Source: Bacteroidota bacterium (GTDB taxonomy: Bacteria; Bacteroidota; Bacteroidia; UKL13-3). Taken from it: DNA of 7,989 nucleotides. The notes beneath the pieces are model-generated. The model worked only from the letters and a program-made list of their open reading frames with translations, made no database searches and was not told the DNA's origin. A program made the position numbers and the translations under genes. This document shows, piece by piece, positions 1 to 7,642 of the stretch; within the stretch, counting starts at the first letter, position 1, and each line of letters opens with the position of its first letter. The stretch is from the NCBI GenBank assembly GCA_947462865.1, contig CANHRW010000087.1, positions 1 through 7,989 of the forward strand, given 5' to 3'.

Positions 1-848
1 TACAAAAACTTTTTTTTGAAGCTAAAAAAATTCCAACAAGTCCTTTTGCGTTGGTGAACAATCCATCTGAATGGGAAAATGCGCTGAAACAATTGAATGC
101 AGATAAAGTAGCTGCCAAAACCAGAAGAGACGGATACGATGGCAAAGGTGTGCAATTGATTGCAGTTGAAAATATATTAAATGGTTCAGAGAAAATTCCA
201 TTTGAACAAGCCTGTGTACTAGAAAAATTTATTGCCTGTGAAAAGGAAATAGCTGTAATAGTGGCTCGCGATCTCAACGGAGAAATGACCACTTTTCCAA
301 TTGTAGAAATGGAATTTGATGCCGAAGCCAATTTAGTTACATACTTGGTTTGCCCTGCACATCTTTCAGAAGAAATTGAAGAAAAGGCAACTGAAATTGC
401 AAAAAACTGTGTAGCAGCTTTAGATGGAATTGGCATTTTTGCAATTGAATTATTTGTTAGTAAAACAGGTGAAGTATTGGTGAATGAAATTGCACCAAGG
501 GCACACAACAGTGGTCACCACACCATTGAAGCTAATTACACCTCTCAGTTTGAACAGTTGTTAAGAATACTTGCAGGTTTACCAATGGGAAGCACTGAAT
601 TGATTCAACCAGCCATTATGATGAACATTCTAGGGGCTAACCTAGTTGAGGGAAGTTACCAACTAAAGGGAATAGAAACTGCAATGCAAACAGAAGGAGT
701 GTATGTTCATTTGTATGACAAAAAAACCACTAAACCCATGCGTAAAATGGGGCATGTTACCGTTTTAGGTGAAACTGTTGCCGATGCACATTTAAAAGCA
801 GCATACATCAAGCAAATACTTCACATTGCGAAGGATGAAGCTTTATAG
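1..848 (+). CDS. purK: PurK, N5-carboxyaminoimidazole ribonucleotide synthase (5' truncated by window)
   Basis: PurK is a cytosolic ATP-grasp enzyme of de novo purine synthesis. It converts AIR, ATP and bicarbonate to N5-CAIR, which PurE then rearranges. The reading frame is open from base 3 (first visible residues QKLFFEAKKIP), so the TTG at 51 is not the start; about 100 N-terminal residues, the substrate-binding Rossmann-like domain, lie before the window. Visible are 281 residues: the ATP-grasp lysine region KTRRDGYDGKG (bases 117-149), a metal-ligand Glu in AIELF (about 441-455), and the PurK signature NEIAPRAHNSGHHT (483-524) with the second metal-ligand Glu, followed by SQFEQLLRILAGLP. 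The C-terminal domain is complete, with YDKK...RKMGHV resembling the E. coli family member. Ala replaces the commoner Pro in the PRxHNSGH signature, a position that varies in the family. The stop at 846-848 overlaps the end of the convergent tolC-like gene. The purE partner is not visible here. Family assignment is very secure. Confidence 0.96.
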   Translation, partial: QKLFFEAKKIPTSPFALVNNPSEWENALKQLNADKVAAKTRRDGYDGKGVQLIAVENILNGSEKIPFEQACVLEKFIACEKEIAVIVARDLNGEMTTFPIVEMEFDAEANLVTYLVCPAHLSEEIEEKATEIAKNCVAALDGIGIFAIELFVSKTGEVLVNEIAPRAHNSGHHTIEANYTSQFEQLLRILAGLPMGSTELIQPAIMMNILGANLVEGSYQLKGIETAMQTEGVYVHLYDKKTTKPMRKMGHVTVLGETVADAHLKAAYIKQILHIAKDEAL

Positions 849-2153
849 ATTTGAAAAAGCACCTACCATTTTGAGCAATTCAGATTCTGCCAGCTCCAAC
901 TCATTTTTAACATTCAATAACCTGGTTTGAGCTTGTAACAAATTCAATTGAGCTTGTCTAAAATCAAGGGCATTGTATACACCTGCATCAAACTGAATTT
1001 GTGCGATTGAAAAATTACTGTTAGCAACATCGGCATTTTCTGTCTCCATTGCTACCAATTGTAACGCCATCTCATACTGATTCATTTGCTGCTTTAGCAA
1101 TTGAACAATTTTTAAACTCGAATCTTTGTAGTTCAATTCGGCCGATTTCAATTGCAATTGATTGTTTCTAAGCCTTCTATTTAATGAACCACCATTGTAT
1201 AAATTAAAACCTAAACTGGCACCATAATGCATGCCCGCATTTTGACTGCTTTGTAAGAAACCTGCTTCTGATGTTGTATTCGAAAAATTATAGCCGGTTT
1301 TAAATTGTAAACTCGGATACCTTTCTGATTTGGTTTCGTTGTAAGCAAATTGCAAAGCCCTATTAGCAGACTTTAACATGGCTAAAGTACTGTTATTGGT
1401 TTGAACCAAATAGAGTAAACTATCTGTATTGAGTATGGCTTTTTTCTGGTAGATAAAATTGGTAGTTAGCGAAATTGTCAGGTCTCTTGACATGATTTGG
1501 TTCAATGCAATCTGGGCATTTTTAACAGCTACTTGCTGTCTGAGCAATTGCATTTTGTCTGTATTGTAATCGACCTGTGAACTGAGGTACTCTGATTTAG
1601 ATGCTTTACCAATATTGTATTTAGACAAACACAAGGCGCGTCTAGAATCAGAAATGGCCAAACTGTTTTCTACTATTTTTAACAATTGTTCAGCCTGCAC
1701 CAAATCAAAATAAGCTTTGTAAACCTTTCCAATTACTTGTTCTACTTGTTGCTTGAACTTGTATTGAGCAACCAGTTCATTTTCTGATAATTTAGATTTA
1801 GTAGCAAGCATCTTAAACCCATCGAAAAGTGTCCAACCCAATTCAATACCTGCATTGAATTGTTTAGCTTTTGCGCCATTTTTATCATTGTTAGCACCAT
1901 TTAAGAATTTTTGCTTGGTATCTGTTACCGTATTTTCTTGCATTAAATTTCCTTGTATTGTAGGTAACATTCCAGCATTTCCTATGACATTATTATTGGC
2001 TTGCTGCAGGCGTTCGTTTTTTGCAACTTGAATGGAAAAATTATTTTTTAAAGCAAGTTCAATGGCCTGATTAAGGCTGATTGATTCCTGCGCATCGATC
2101 TTAGCACTAAACAATACAATTATGAAAAATATAGCTACAATTCTATGCTTCAT
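843..2153 (-). CDS. TolC-family outer-membrane efflux channel protein
   Basis: This is the outer-membrane exit duct of the tripartite pump encoded just upstream. From the ATG at 2153 it has 436 residues. Residues 1-21 form a classical signal peptide (MKHR, hydrophobic FFIIVLF, then KIDA|QES). There is no lipobox Cys, so it is TolC-like rather than a lipidated OprM/NodT type. The mature part shows the two-fold OEP repeat. LGWTLFDGF (about 105-113) matches LGFNLYNGG (about 314-322). YNIGKASKSEYLSSQVDY (about 179-196) matches FDAGVYNALDFRQAQLN (about 388-404). Each is followed by long Gln/Leu/Ala-rich helices that would build the periplasmic barrel. An in-frame ATG at 2213 would add 20 residues ahead of the signal peptide and overlap the pump gene by 71 bases, so I reject it. 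The chosen ATG overlaps the pump stop by 11 bases, which implies shared transcription and coupled translation. The stop at 843-845 lies inside the end of purK. The substrate cannot be told. Confidence 0.93.
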   Translation of the reverse strand: MKHRIVAIFFIIVLFSAKIDAQESISLNQAIELALKNNFSIQVAKNERLQQANNNVIGNAGMLPTIQGNLMQENTVTDTKQKFLNGANNDKNGAKAKQFNAGIELGWTLFDGFKMLATKSKLSENELVAQYKFKQQVEQVIGKVYKAYFDLVQAEQLLKIVENSLAISDSRRALCLSKYNIGKASKSEYLSSQVDYNTDKMQLLRQQVAVKNAQIALNQIMSRDLTISLTTNFIYQKKAILNTDSLLYLVQTNNSTLAMLKSANRALQFAYNETKSERYPSLQFKTGYNFSNTTSEAGFLQSSQNAGMHYGASLGFNLYNGGSLNRRLRNNQLQLKSAELNYKDSSLKIVQLLKQQMNQYEMALQLVAMETENADVANSNFSIAQIQFDAGVYNALDFRQAQLNLLQAQTRLLNVKNELELAESELLKMVGAFSNL

Positions 2154-5100
2154 GTTGGGTTGAATTTGACAATTTTTTTCTTGAAAAAAAGGTATAAATA
2201 GCCGGAATAACATACAAGGTTAAGAAACCTGAAAACAATAGACCTCCTATAATCACAATACCCATTGAAATTCTACTTTTAGACCCTGCGCCCAAAGCCA
2301 GTGCAATGGGCAAAGCTCCCAATATAGTTGCTAAACTTGTCATTAAAATGGGCCTTAACCTTGCAACAGCCGCCGCTTTAACAGCAGCTGTTTTATGAAG
2401 TCCTTGAGCAAATTGTTGGTTGGCAAATTCAACAATTAAGATACCGTTTTTAGTAACCAAACCAATTAATACAATAATGCCAATTTGACCAAATATATTC
2501 AGTGTTTGGTTAAAGTACCATAAGGAGAGTAATGCACCTGCCAATGCCATTGGAACTGTTAACATAATAATAAGTGGGTCTATAAAACTCTCAAATTGAG
2601 CCGCTAGAATTAAATACACCAATAGCAAGGCCAATAACAACGCAAAATTGGTGTTAGATGCACTTTCAGAAAAATCTCTAGAAGGCCCACTTAACTCCGT
2701 TGAAAAAGATTCGTCTAAGACTTTCTTGGCAATTTTTCGCATTTCTTGAATGCCATCTCCAATGGTTTTTCCGGGAGCCAATCCTGCGCTTACAGTTGCA
2801 GATTTATACCTGTTATAATGATACAATTGAGGCGGACTACTTTGTTCTTCTAAATGAACCAAATTATCAAGTTGTACCAATTGTCCGCTGTTAGCCCTAA
2901 CATAGATTGATTTTAAATCGAGCGGGGCATCTCTGTTTTCTCGCTGCATCTGACCTATGATTTGATATTGCTTGCCTTTGATATTGAAATAACCGTATCT
3001 CAAACCACTGTATGACAATTGTAATGATTGAGCAATGCTTTGAATAGATACACCTAAACTCTTTGCTTTTTCTCTATTGATGGTGATGACCAATTCAGGT
3101 TTGTTGAATTTTAAATTGACATCTGAAACCTGAAAACAAGGATTTTTACCTACTTCTTCCATGAACTTTGGAAGGTATTGTTGAATTTTAGAAAAATCTT
3201 GGTTTTGAATGATGAATTGAACTGGGAGTCCTGCTCTTGAACCTCCACTCCCATTGATTGTTTGGTCTTGTATGACAAATGTTTTGGCATCAGGGTAATT
3301 GCGTAAATTTTTTGCAATGGCATCTGCAATTTGTTGCTGGCTGCGTTTACGCTGAGAGGCTTCTACCAATAAAATTCTTGTAAATCCAGTATTGACTGCA
3401 CCACTGCCTATGAAACCTGGCGCAGTAACAGAAAGTAATTTCCGCTTTTCTGGAATTGAATCCATGACCATATTGGCAATTTGGTCTTGGAAAGATTCCA
3501 TATACTCATACGATGCTCCTTCTGGCGCATTGGAAGAGATTCGCATGACACTTCTGTCATCTAATGGCGCCAATTCTTTTTGAATACTTGATCCAATTGT
3601 AAAAATCAGCACAAACGATACCAATACAATCACAAATGCCAACCACCGCTTAGCCAAAAATGCATTCAATGAATTGCTATATGCATTGTTGAGTGCTGTA
3701 AAAAATGGTTCAGTAGCTATATAGAATTTTGATTTTTGATGGTGATTTTTTCTAGTTAAATAAACATTTAACATGGGAGTTAAGGTCAAAGAGACAAAAG
3801 CTGATATTAAAACAGCGCCAGCAACTACAACGCCAAACTCTCTAAACAACCTACCTACAAAACCTTCTAAAAATATAATTGGTAAAAATACCACAGCCAA
3901 TGTGATGGATGTTGAAATAACTGCAAAAAATATTTCGTTGGTTCCTTTAATAGCGGCTTCTCTTGGCGAATCACCACCTTCCATTTTTTTAAATATGTTT
4001 TCTGTTACAACAATGCCATCATCTACAACCAATCCAGTTGCTAAAACTATGGCAAGTAATGTTAAAATATTGATAGAAAAACCAGCTATGTACATGATAA
4101 AAAATGCACCTGTTAATGAAACAGGAATGTCTATCAAGGGTCTAAAAGCAATGAGCCAATCTCTGAAAAAGAGAAAAATAATGAGCACGACCAATAAAAA
4201 AGCAATGACCAAGGTTTCTTTCACTTCGGTAATTGACGTTTTAATAAACCCTGTATTGTCTATGGCAATATCTAATTGAATATACCCTGGTACTTCTTGT
4301 TTGATTTGATCGTAGCGTTTGTAAAACTCCTTGGCAATGTCTATGTAATTCGCTCCGGGTTGAGGAACCAACGCCAAGCCAATCATTGGCTTTCCAGATT
4401 CTTTTAAAATGGTTTGTTCATTTTCAGCCCCTAAAACAGCATTACCTATTTGGTAAAATCGAACTTGCTTGGTACCATCGGCATATACAATTAAATCGTT
4501 AAAGTCTTTTTCAGTGCTGAGTTTCCCAACTGTTTTAATGGTTAACTCTGTTGAATTACCTTCAATTTTACCTCCAGGTAATTCTATATTTTCTCGCTCC
4601 AAAGCCAATTTTACATCAAGTGGAGTAATGCCCAATGCAGCCATTCGAATTGGATCTAGCCACAAGCGCATGGCATATTTTTTTTGTCCCCAAATTTGAA
4701 CCGAGCTCACCCCGGGAATGGTTTGAATTTTTTCTACCAGTACATTTTCTGCAAAATCATTGAGCTCAAGTATGTTTTTTGAATCACTTTGAACTGTCAT
4801 AGAAATAATGGCATCTGAATTGGCATCTGCTTTACTAACTACAGGCGGCGCATCTATGTCATTGGGCAAAGATCGAACTGCTTGAGACACTTTGTCTCGT
4901 ACATCATTTGCAGCGGCTTCTAGGTTTTCGTCTAAGTTAAATTCTACAGTTATGACACTGTTCCCTAAATTACTAGAAGATGTGATTGAACGGATACCTG
5001 CTATGCCATTGATACTTTTTTCGAGGGGCTCGGTTATTTGAGATTCAATAATTTCAGCATTTGCTCCAGTATAGCTGGTTCTTACGGTAATGATTGGTGG

Positions 5101-5223
5101 GTCAATAGAAGGATATTCTCTGACACCTAAAAAATGATACCCAATTAAACCAAACAGTACAATCACAATTGACATCACAGATGCCAATACTGGCCTATTG
5201 ACACTTAAACTACTTAAACTCAT
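2143..5223 (-). CDS. RND efflux pump, AcrB/HAE1-type inner-membrane transporter
   Basis: This proton-driven inner-membrane pump captures substrates from the periplasm or membrane and passes them to the TolC-like duct. It has 1026 residues, close to the normal size of the family (AcrB has about 1050). TM1 spans about residues 11-33, followed by the family sequence REYPSIDPP at 36-43. The first porter region contains TSYTGANAEIIE. TM2-TM6 run from about 335 to 480. TM4 carries the proton-relay pair D401-D402 in GLVVDDGIVVTEN, and TM10 carries K925 in GLVTKNGILIVEF; both sites are intact. This pattern fits drug/hydrophobe pumps rather than CusA-type metal pumps. A second large periplasmic region (about 550-855) and TM8-TM12 follow, and the two halves show the usual internal duplication. 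The ATG overlaps the adaptor stop as ATGA (5220-5223), and the stop overlaps the channel gene start by 11 bases. Drug, dye, bile-salt or metabolite export are all possible; the sequence does not decide. Confidence 0.96.
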   Translation of the reverse strand: MSLSSLSVNRPVLASVMSIVIVLFGLIGYHFLGVREYPSIDPPIITVRTSYTGANAEIIESQITEPLEKSINGIAGIRSITSSSNLGNSVITVEFNLDENLEAAANDVRDKVSQAVRSLPNDIDAPPVVSKADANSDAIISMTVQSDSKNILELNDFAENVLVEKIQTIPGVSSVQIWGQKKYAMRLWLDPIRMAALGITPLDVKLALERENIELPGGKIEGNSTELTIKTVGKLSTEKDFNDLIVYADGTKQVRFYQIGNAVLGAENEQTILKESGKPMIGLALVPQPGANYIDIAKEFYKRYDQIKQEVPGYIQLDIAIDNTGFIKTSITEVKETLVIAFLLVVLIIFLFFRDWLIAFRPLIDIPVSLTGAFFIMYIAGFSINILTLLAIVLATGLVVDDGIVVTENIFKKMEGGDSPREAAIKGTNEIFFAVISTSITLAVVFLPIIFLEGFVGRLFREFGVVVAGAVLISAFVSLTLTPMLNVYLTRKNHHQKSKFYIATEPFFTALNNAYSNSLNAFLAKRWLAFVIVLVSFVLIFTIGSSIQKELAPLDDRSVMRISSNAPEGASYEYMESFQDQIANMVMDSIPEKRKLLSVTAPGFIGSGAVNTGFTRILLVEASQRKRSQQQIADAIAKNLRNYPDAKTFVIQDQTINGSGGSRAGLPVQFIIQNQDFSKIQQYLPKFMEEVGKNPCFQVSDVNLKFNKPELVITINREKAKSLGVSIQSIAQSLQLSYSGLRYGYFNIKGKQYQIIGQMQRENRDAPLDLKSIYVRANSGQLVQLDNLVHLEEQSSPPQLYHYNRYKSATVSAGLAPGKTIGDGIQEMRKIAKKVLDESFSTELSGPSRDFSESASNTNFALLLALLLVYLILAAQFESFIDPLIIMLTVPMALAGALLSLWYFNQTLNIFGQIGIIVLIGLVTKNGILIVEFANQQFAQGLHKTAAVKAAAVARLRPILMTSLATILGALPIALALGAGSKSRISMGIVIIGGLLFSGFLTLYVIPAIYTFFSRKKLSNSTQHEA

Positions 5224-6266
5224 TTGCTGTTGATTTTGCTACCCGGTTTTAATTGAATGACTCCTTTTGATACAATGACATCTCCAGGTTGAAGTCCGTC
5301 TGTAATTTCAACCATAGAATCGAGTCTTTCGCCAAGTAATACATTTCGGTTAACTACACTGTCTCCTTGAACTACATACACTTTCTGGCCTTTTAAAATT
5401 GGAACAATACATGTTGATGGAACCAGAATGGCTTTGTTATTTAGCGCAAAACTCACGTAAACTTTTGCAAAAGAGCCCGGAAAACAAGTTTGCTTATTGT
5501 TGTCAAAAATAGCCCTAACACTTCTGTTTCTGGTTGTAGGATCTATAGAGGGTTCTATGGCAGCAATTTTAGCTTGAAATTTGTTATTGGATGATTCTGT
5601 TGAAAAGGCAACCAACATTCCTGGTTTTAAATATGCTGCATATTTTTCAGGAACCGAGAAATCTAATTTCAATTGATTGGTTTGCTGCAGAGAAACTACT
5701 GGAGAATTCAGGGTCAAATAAGCACCTTCATTTACTGCTGTTATACCTATGGTTCCAGAGAAAGGGGCTACCAATTGGGTTTTTCTGATTTGTTCTTTAA
5801 TGAGGTCAACATCAGCTAAAGCAGACTGACTTTCAGTACTTACTTGGTCGAAAGTTTCTTGGGATATCCCTCCACCATTTAACAATTGCTTGGCCCTTTG
5901 CAAACTCAACTCTTTCATTTTAGAAACACTTTGTGCCTTTTTTAATTGAGCAGTTAAATCAAGGTCATTCAATTTAAGCAAAAGCTGTCCTTTGTTCACA
6001 GCACTTCCTTCTTTAAAATTGATGGCCGTTACCCTTCCACTTGCTTCTGTTCGGAGCAGTACTTCAATGAAAGCATGGAGTTCTCCAGCTACAACAATAT
6101 TTTTTTCTAAATTAGCTGAACGGATGGTTAGTGTTCCAACCTGAACAGGCAGAGATTTGGGTTTTCCTTGAATAGGTGAATTGTTATTGAACCAAATTTT
6201 TGGAATTGCCAATAAAAATAAGACCAGCAATGCAATTGCAAGAAAAATAAGTTGTCTTTTAGTCAT
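5220..6266 (-). CDS. RND efflux periplasmic adaptor (membrane fusion protein, HlyD/AcrA type)
   Basis: The adaptor bridges the inner-membrane pump and the outer-membrane duct. From the ATG at 6266 it has 348 residues. Residues 5-25 are one hydrophobic segment (FLAIALLVLFLLAIPKIWF) without a lipobox Cys, so it is probably held by an uncleaved N-terminal helix. The half-lipoyl motif is at about 74-100 (ASGRVTAINFKEGSAVNKG). A Gln/Lys-rich alpha-hairpin runs from about 102 to 163 with its turn at LLNGGGISQETFDQ. The second lipoyl half is at about 164-182 (TQLVAPFSGTIG), then a beta-barrel with IDPTTRNRSVRA (241-252) and FPGSFAKVYV (262-271), and a membrane-proximal C-terminus ending in GDVIVSKGVIQLKPG. 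A longer frame opens at a TTG at 6341, but it would put 25 polar residues before the membrane segment, and that TTG lies inside a likely promoter element. The stop TGA overlaps the pump start as ATGA. This is the first gene of the operon; no regulator gene sits next to it. Confidence 0.94.
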   Translation of the reverse strand: MTKRQLIFLAIALLVLFLLAIPKIWFNNNSPIQGKPKSLPVQVGTLTIRSANLEKNIVVAGELHAFIEVLLRTEASGRVTAINFKEGSAVNKGQLLLKLNDLDLTAQLKKAQSVSKMKELSLQRAKQLLNGGGISQETFDQVSTESQSALADVDLIKEQIRKTQLVAPFSGTIGITAVNEGAYLTLNSPVVSLQQTNQLKLDFSVPEKYAAYLKPGMLVAFSTESSNNKFQAKIAAIEPSIDPTTRNRSVRAIFDNNKQTCFPGSFAKVYVSFALNNKAILVPSTCIVPILKGQKVYVVQGDSVVNRNVLLGERLDSMVEITDGLQPGDVIVSKGVIQLKPGSKINSK

Positions 6267-6338
6267 GTGTATAAAGAATGAATGCCTGAAGCCCCTTGTT
6301 TGTAAACTCCTTTTTGAAGGCACAATGGATTCAAAACA

Positions 6339-6368
6339 CAAATATAATTGGAAAATACCTGTATACAG
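6339..6368 (-). promoter_or_regulatory. Likely Bacteroidota-type promoter of the efflux operon
   Basis: Read on the - strand, bases 6346-6339 give TATATTTG, a perfect fit to the Bacteroidota -7 consensus TAnnTTTG. Nineteen bases upstream, 6368-6366 reads CTG, a one-base mismatch to the expected -33 TTG, so that box is weak. Transcription would start a few bases downstream of 6339, giving a leader of roughly 65-70 bases before the adaptor ATG at 6266. This placement also argues against the TTG at 6341-6339 as a start codon. The call rests on consensus matching alone; in AT-rich DNA a perfect -7 box can occur by chance. Confidence 0.42.
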
Positions 6369-6396
6369 CGAGTATTGAACTCAAAAGCAATGGTAT

Positions 6397-6472
6397 AAAT
6401 TGATTTAAATTGGTGAAATTTGCTGCTACTAAATAAACACTACTCTTTTTTTAAGGTGTTCTATTTAAATTG
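6397..6472. repeat. Short AT-rich repeats (ATTTAAATTG pair) in the divergent intergenic region
   Basis: The ten-base word ATTTAAATTG occurs exactly at 6403-6412 and again at 6463-6472, sixty bases apart. Its core ATTTAAAT is palindromic. The shorter word AAATTG also occurs at 6397-6402, so the AAATTG copies begin at 6397, 6407 and 6467, on a ten-base register. They lie between the efflux operon promoter and the bshA start and could be regulator binding sites. Chance is a serious alternative in such AT-rich DNA. No regulator gene is present in the window to pair with them. Confidence 0.25.
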
Positions 6473-6494
6473 AGTTAACCATTAATCATCAAAC

Positions 6495-7622
6495 ATGAAA
6501 ATTGGAATCGTTTGTTATCCTACCTACGGAGGGAGTGGAGTAGTTGCAACTGAACTTGGTAAAGCGCTTGCATTGAGGGGGCACCAAGTACATTTTATCA
6601 GTTACAAACAACCCGCTAGGTTAGATATTTTTACTGGCAATACATTTTACCATGAAGTTTATGTAAGCAGTTACCCTTTGTTTGAGTACCCCCCTTATGA
6701 AACAGCCTTGAGCTCTCATATGGTTGATGTGGTAAAGTTTGAAAAACTGGACCTCCTTCATGTGCATTATGCCATACCACATGCTTCGGCCGCCATTTTA
6801 GCAAAACAAATTTTGGCTACCGAAGGCATTCATATACCTGTTATTACTACACTACATGGAACTGATATTACGTTGGTAGGAAAAGATGCTTGTTTTGGAC
6901 CAGTGGTACAATACAGCATTAACCAATCAGATGGGGTTACAACCGTTTCTGATTCTTTGAAAGCCGAAACCCTTCGCTTTTTTAAAATAACCAAAGAGAT
7001 AGAAAGTATTCCTAACTTTATAGACTTATCACGATTTAAAAAAGAACCTCGTGCACACTTTAAATCTGCAATTGCTCCAAATGGTGAAAAAATCATTATC
7101 CATACTTCTAATTTCAGAAAGGTTAAACGGATAGACGATGTGGTAAAAATTTTTGCGGCCATCAGAAAAGTGATACCTGCAAAATTATTATTAGTAGGTG
7201 ATGGGCCAGAGCGAATACATATTGAAAAACTTTGCCGAGAACTCTGTTTAAACGACTCCGTTAGTTTCTTAGGTAAACAAAACCAAATTGAAGAAATATT
7301 GAGTGTGGGTGATTTGTTTTTAATGCCTAGTGAAACTGAAAGTTTTGGATTGGCTGCATTAGAAGCAATGGCCTGTGAATTGCCTGTTATCAGTAGCAAT
7401 GCAGGTGGTATTCCAGAACTAAATATAGATGGAGAAACCGGTTTTTTGTGCAATGTTGGCGATGTTCAGATGATGGCAGAAAAGGCTTTGTATTTATTAA
7501 CCAATAACGACATCTTAGCAAAGTTTAAACAAAATGCACTTACCAGAGCTGCGGTTTTCAATATTGATGCAATTGTACCCCAATATGAAGCCTATTACAA
7601 AAAGGTATTAAACCATTTGTAA
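6495..7622 (+). CDS. bshA: BshA, N-acetyl-alpha-D-glucosaminyl L-malate synthase (bacillithiol synthesis)
   Basis: BshA is a cytosolic GT-B fold, GT4-family glycosyltransferase. It joins GlcNAc from UDP-GlcNAc to L-malate, the first step to the low-molecular-weight thiol bacillithiol; BshB then deacetylates and BshC adds cysteine. All 375 residues are present, the usual length. The sequence tracks B. subtilis BshA as I remember it: CYPTYGGSG (7-15, the N-terminal glycine loop), FEYPPYE (63-69), HVHYAIPHA (89-97), TTLHGTDIT (118-126), IPNFID (172-177), HTSNFRKVKR (203-212), LLLVGDGPE (231-239) and the donor-site ESFGLAALEAMAC (282-294), which contains the EX7E pair E282/E290. GGIPE and GETGFL follow near the end. 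The ATG at 6495 fits the family N-terminus (MKIGI) exactly. There is no Shine-Dalgarno and I could not find a convincing promoter in bases 6347-6494. bshB and bshC are not in the window. A plain GT4 glycosyltransferase is the alternative, but the motifs are BshA-specific. Confidence 0.94.
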   Translation: MKIGIVCYPTYGGSGVVATELGKALALRGHQVHFISYKQPARLDIFTGNTFYHEVYVSSYPLFEYPPYETALSSHMVDVVKFEKLDLLHVHYAIPHASAAILAKQILATEGIHIPVITTLHGTDITLVGKDACFGPVVQYSINQSDGVTTVSDSLKAETLRFFKITKEIESIPNFIDLSRFKKEPRAHFKSAIAPNGEKIIIHTSNFRKVKRIDDVVKIFAAIRKVIPAKLLLVGDGPERIHIEKLCRELCLNDSVSFLGKQNQIEEILSVGDLFLMPSETESFGLAALEAMACELPVISSNAGGIPELNIDGETGFLCNVGDVQMMAEKALYLLTNNDILAKFKQNALTRAAVFNIDAIVPQYEAYYKKVLNHL

Positions 7623-7642
7623 AAACAAGCATCTAAGTGCTT

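Noticed and set aside
51..53. TTG at 51 as the start of purK
   Set aside because: The frame is open to the window edge and the upstream residues (QKLFFEAKKIPTSPF) match the PurK family, so the gene simply starts before the window.
2154..2213. Upstream ATG at 2213 as the start of the TolC-like gene
   Set aside because: It would add 20 residues before a normal signal peptide and deepen the overlap with the pump gene to 71 bases; the ATG at 2153 gives a textbook signal peptide.
3773..4279. 168-codon open frame on the + strand inside the RND pump gene
   Set aside because: It lies wholly antisense to a highly conserved transporter region (TM2-TM6) and its translation is low-complexity Lys/Thr/Asn/Ser-rich with no recognisable domain; it is a shadow of the pump gene.
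6415..6422. GAAATTTG as a -7 promoter box for bshA on the + strand
   Set aside because: It has a mismatch in the TA positions and no TTG at a suitable distance upstream; not strong enough to list as a promoter.
6436..6460. Possible hairpin AACAC...GTGTT with a T-run in its loop upstream of bshA
   Set aside because: The stem is only five base pairs, the loop is long and the T-run is not 3' of the stem, so it is not a credible terminator or riboswitch.
6830..7453. 207-codon open frame on the - strand inside bshA
   Set aside because: bshA is clearly coding across this stretch with conserved motifs; the antisense translation resembles no family and has the Ser/Ile-rich look of a shadow frame.
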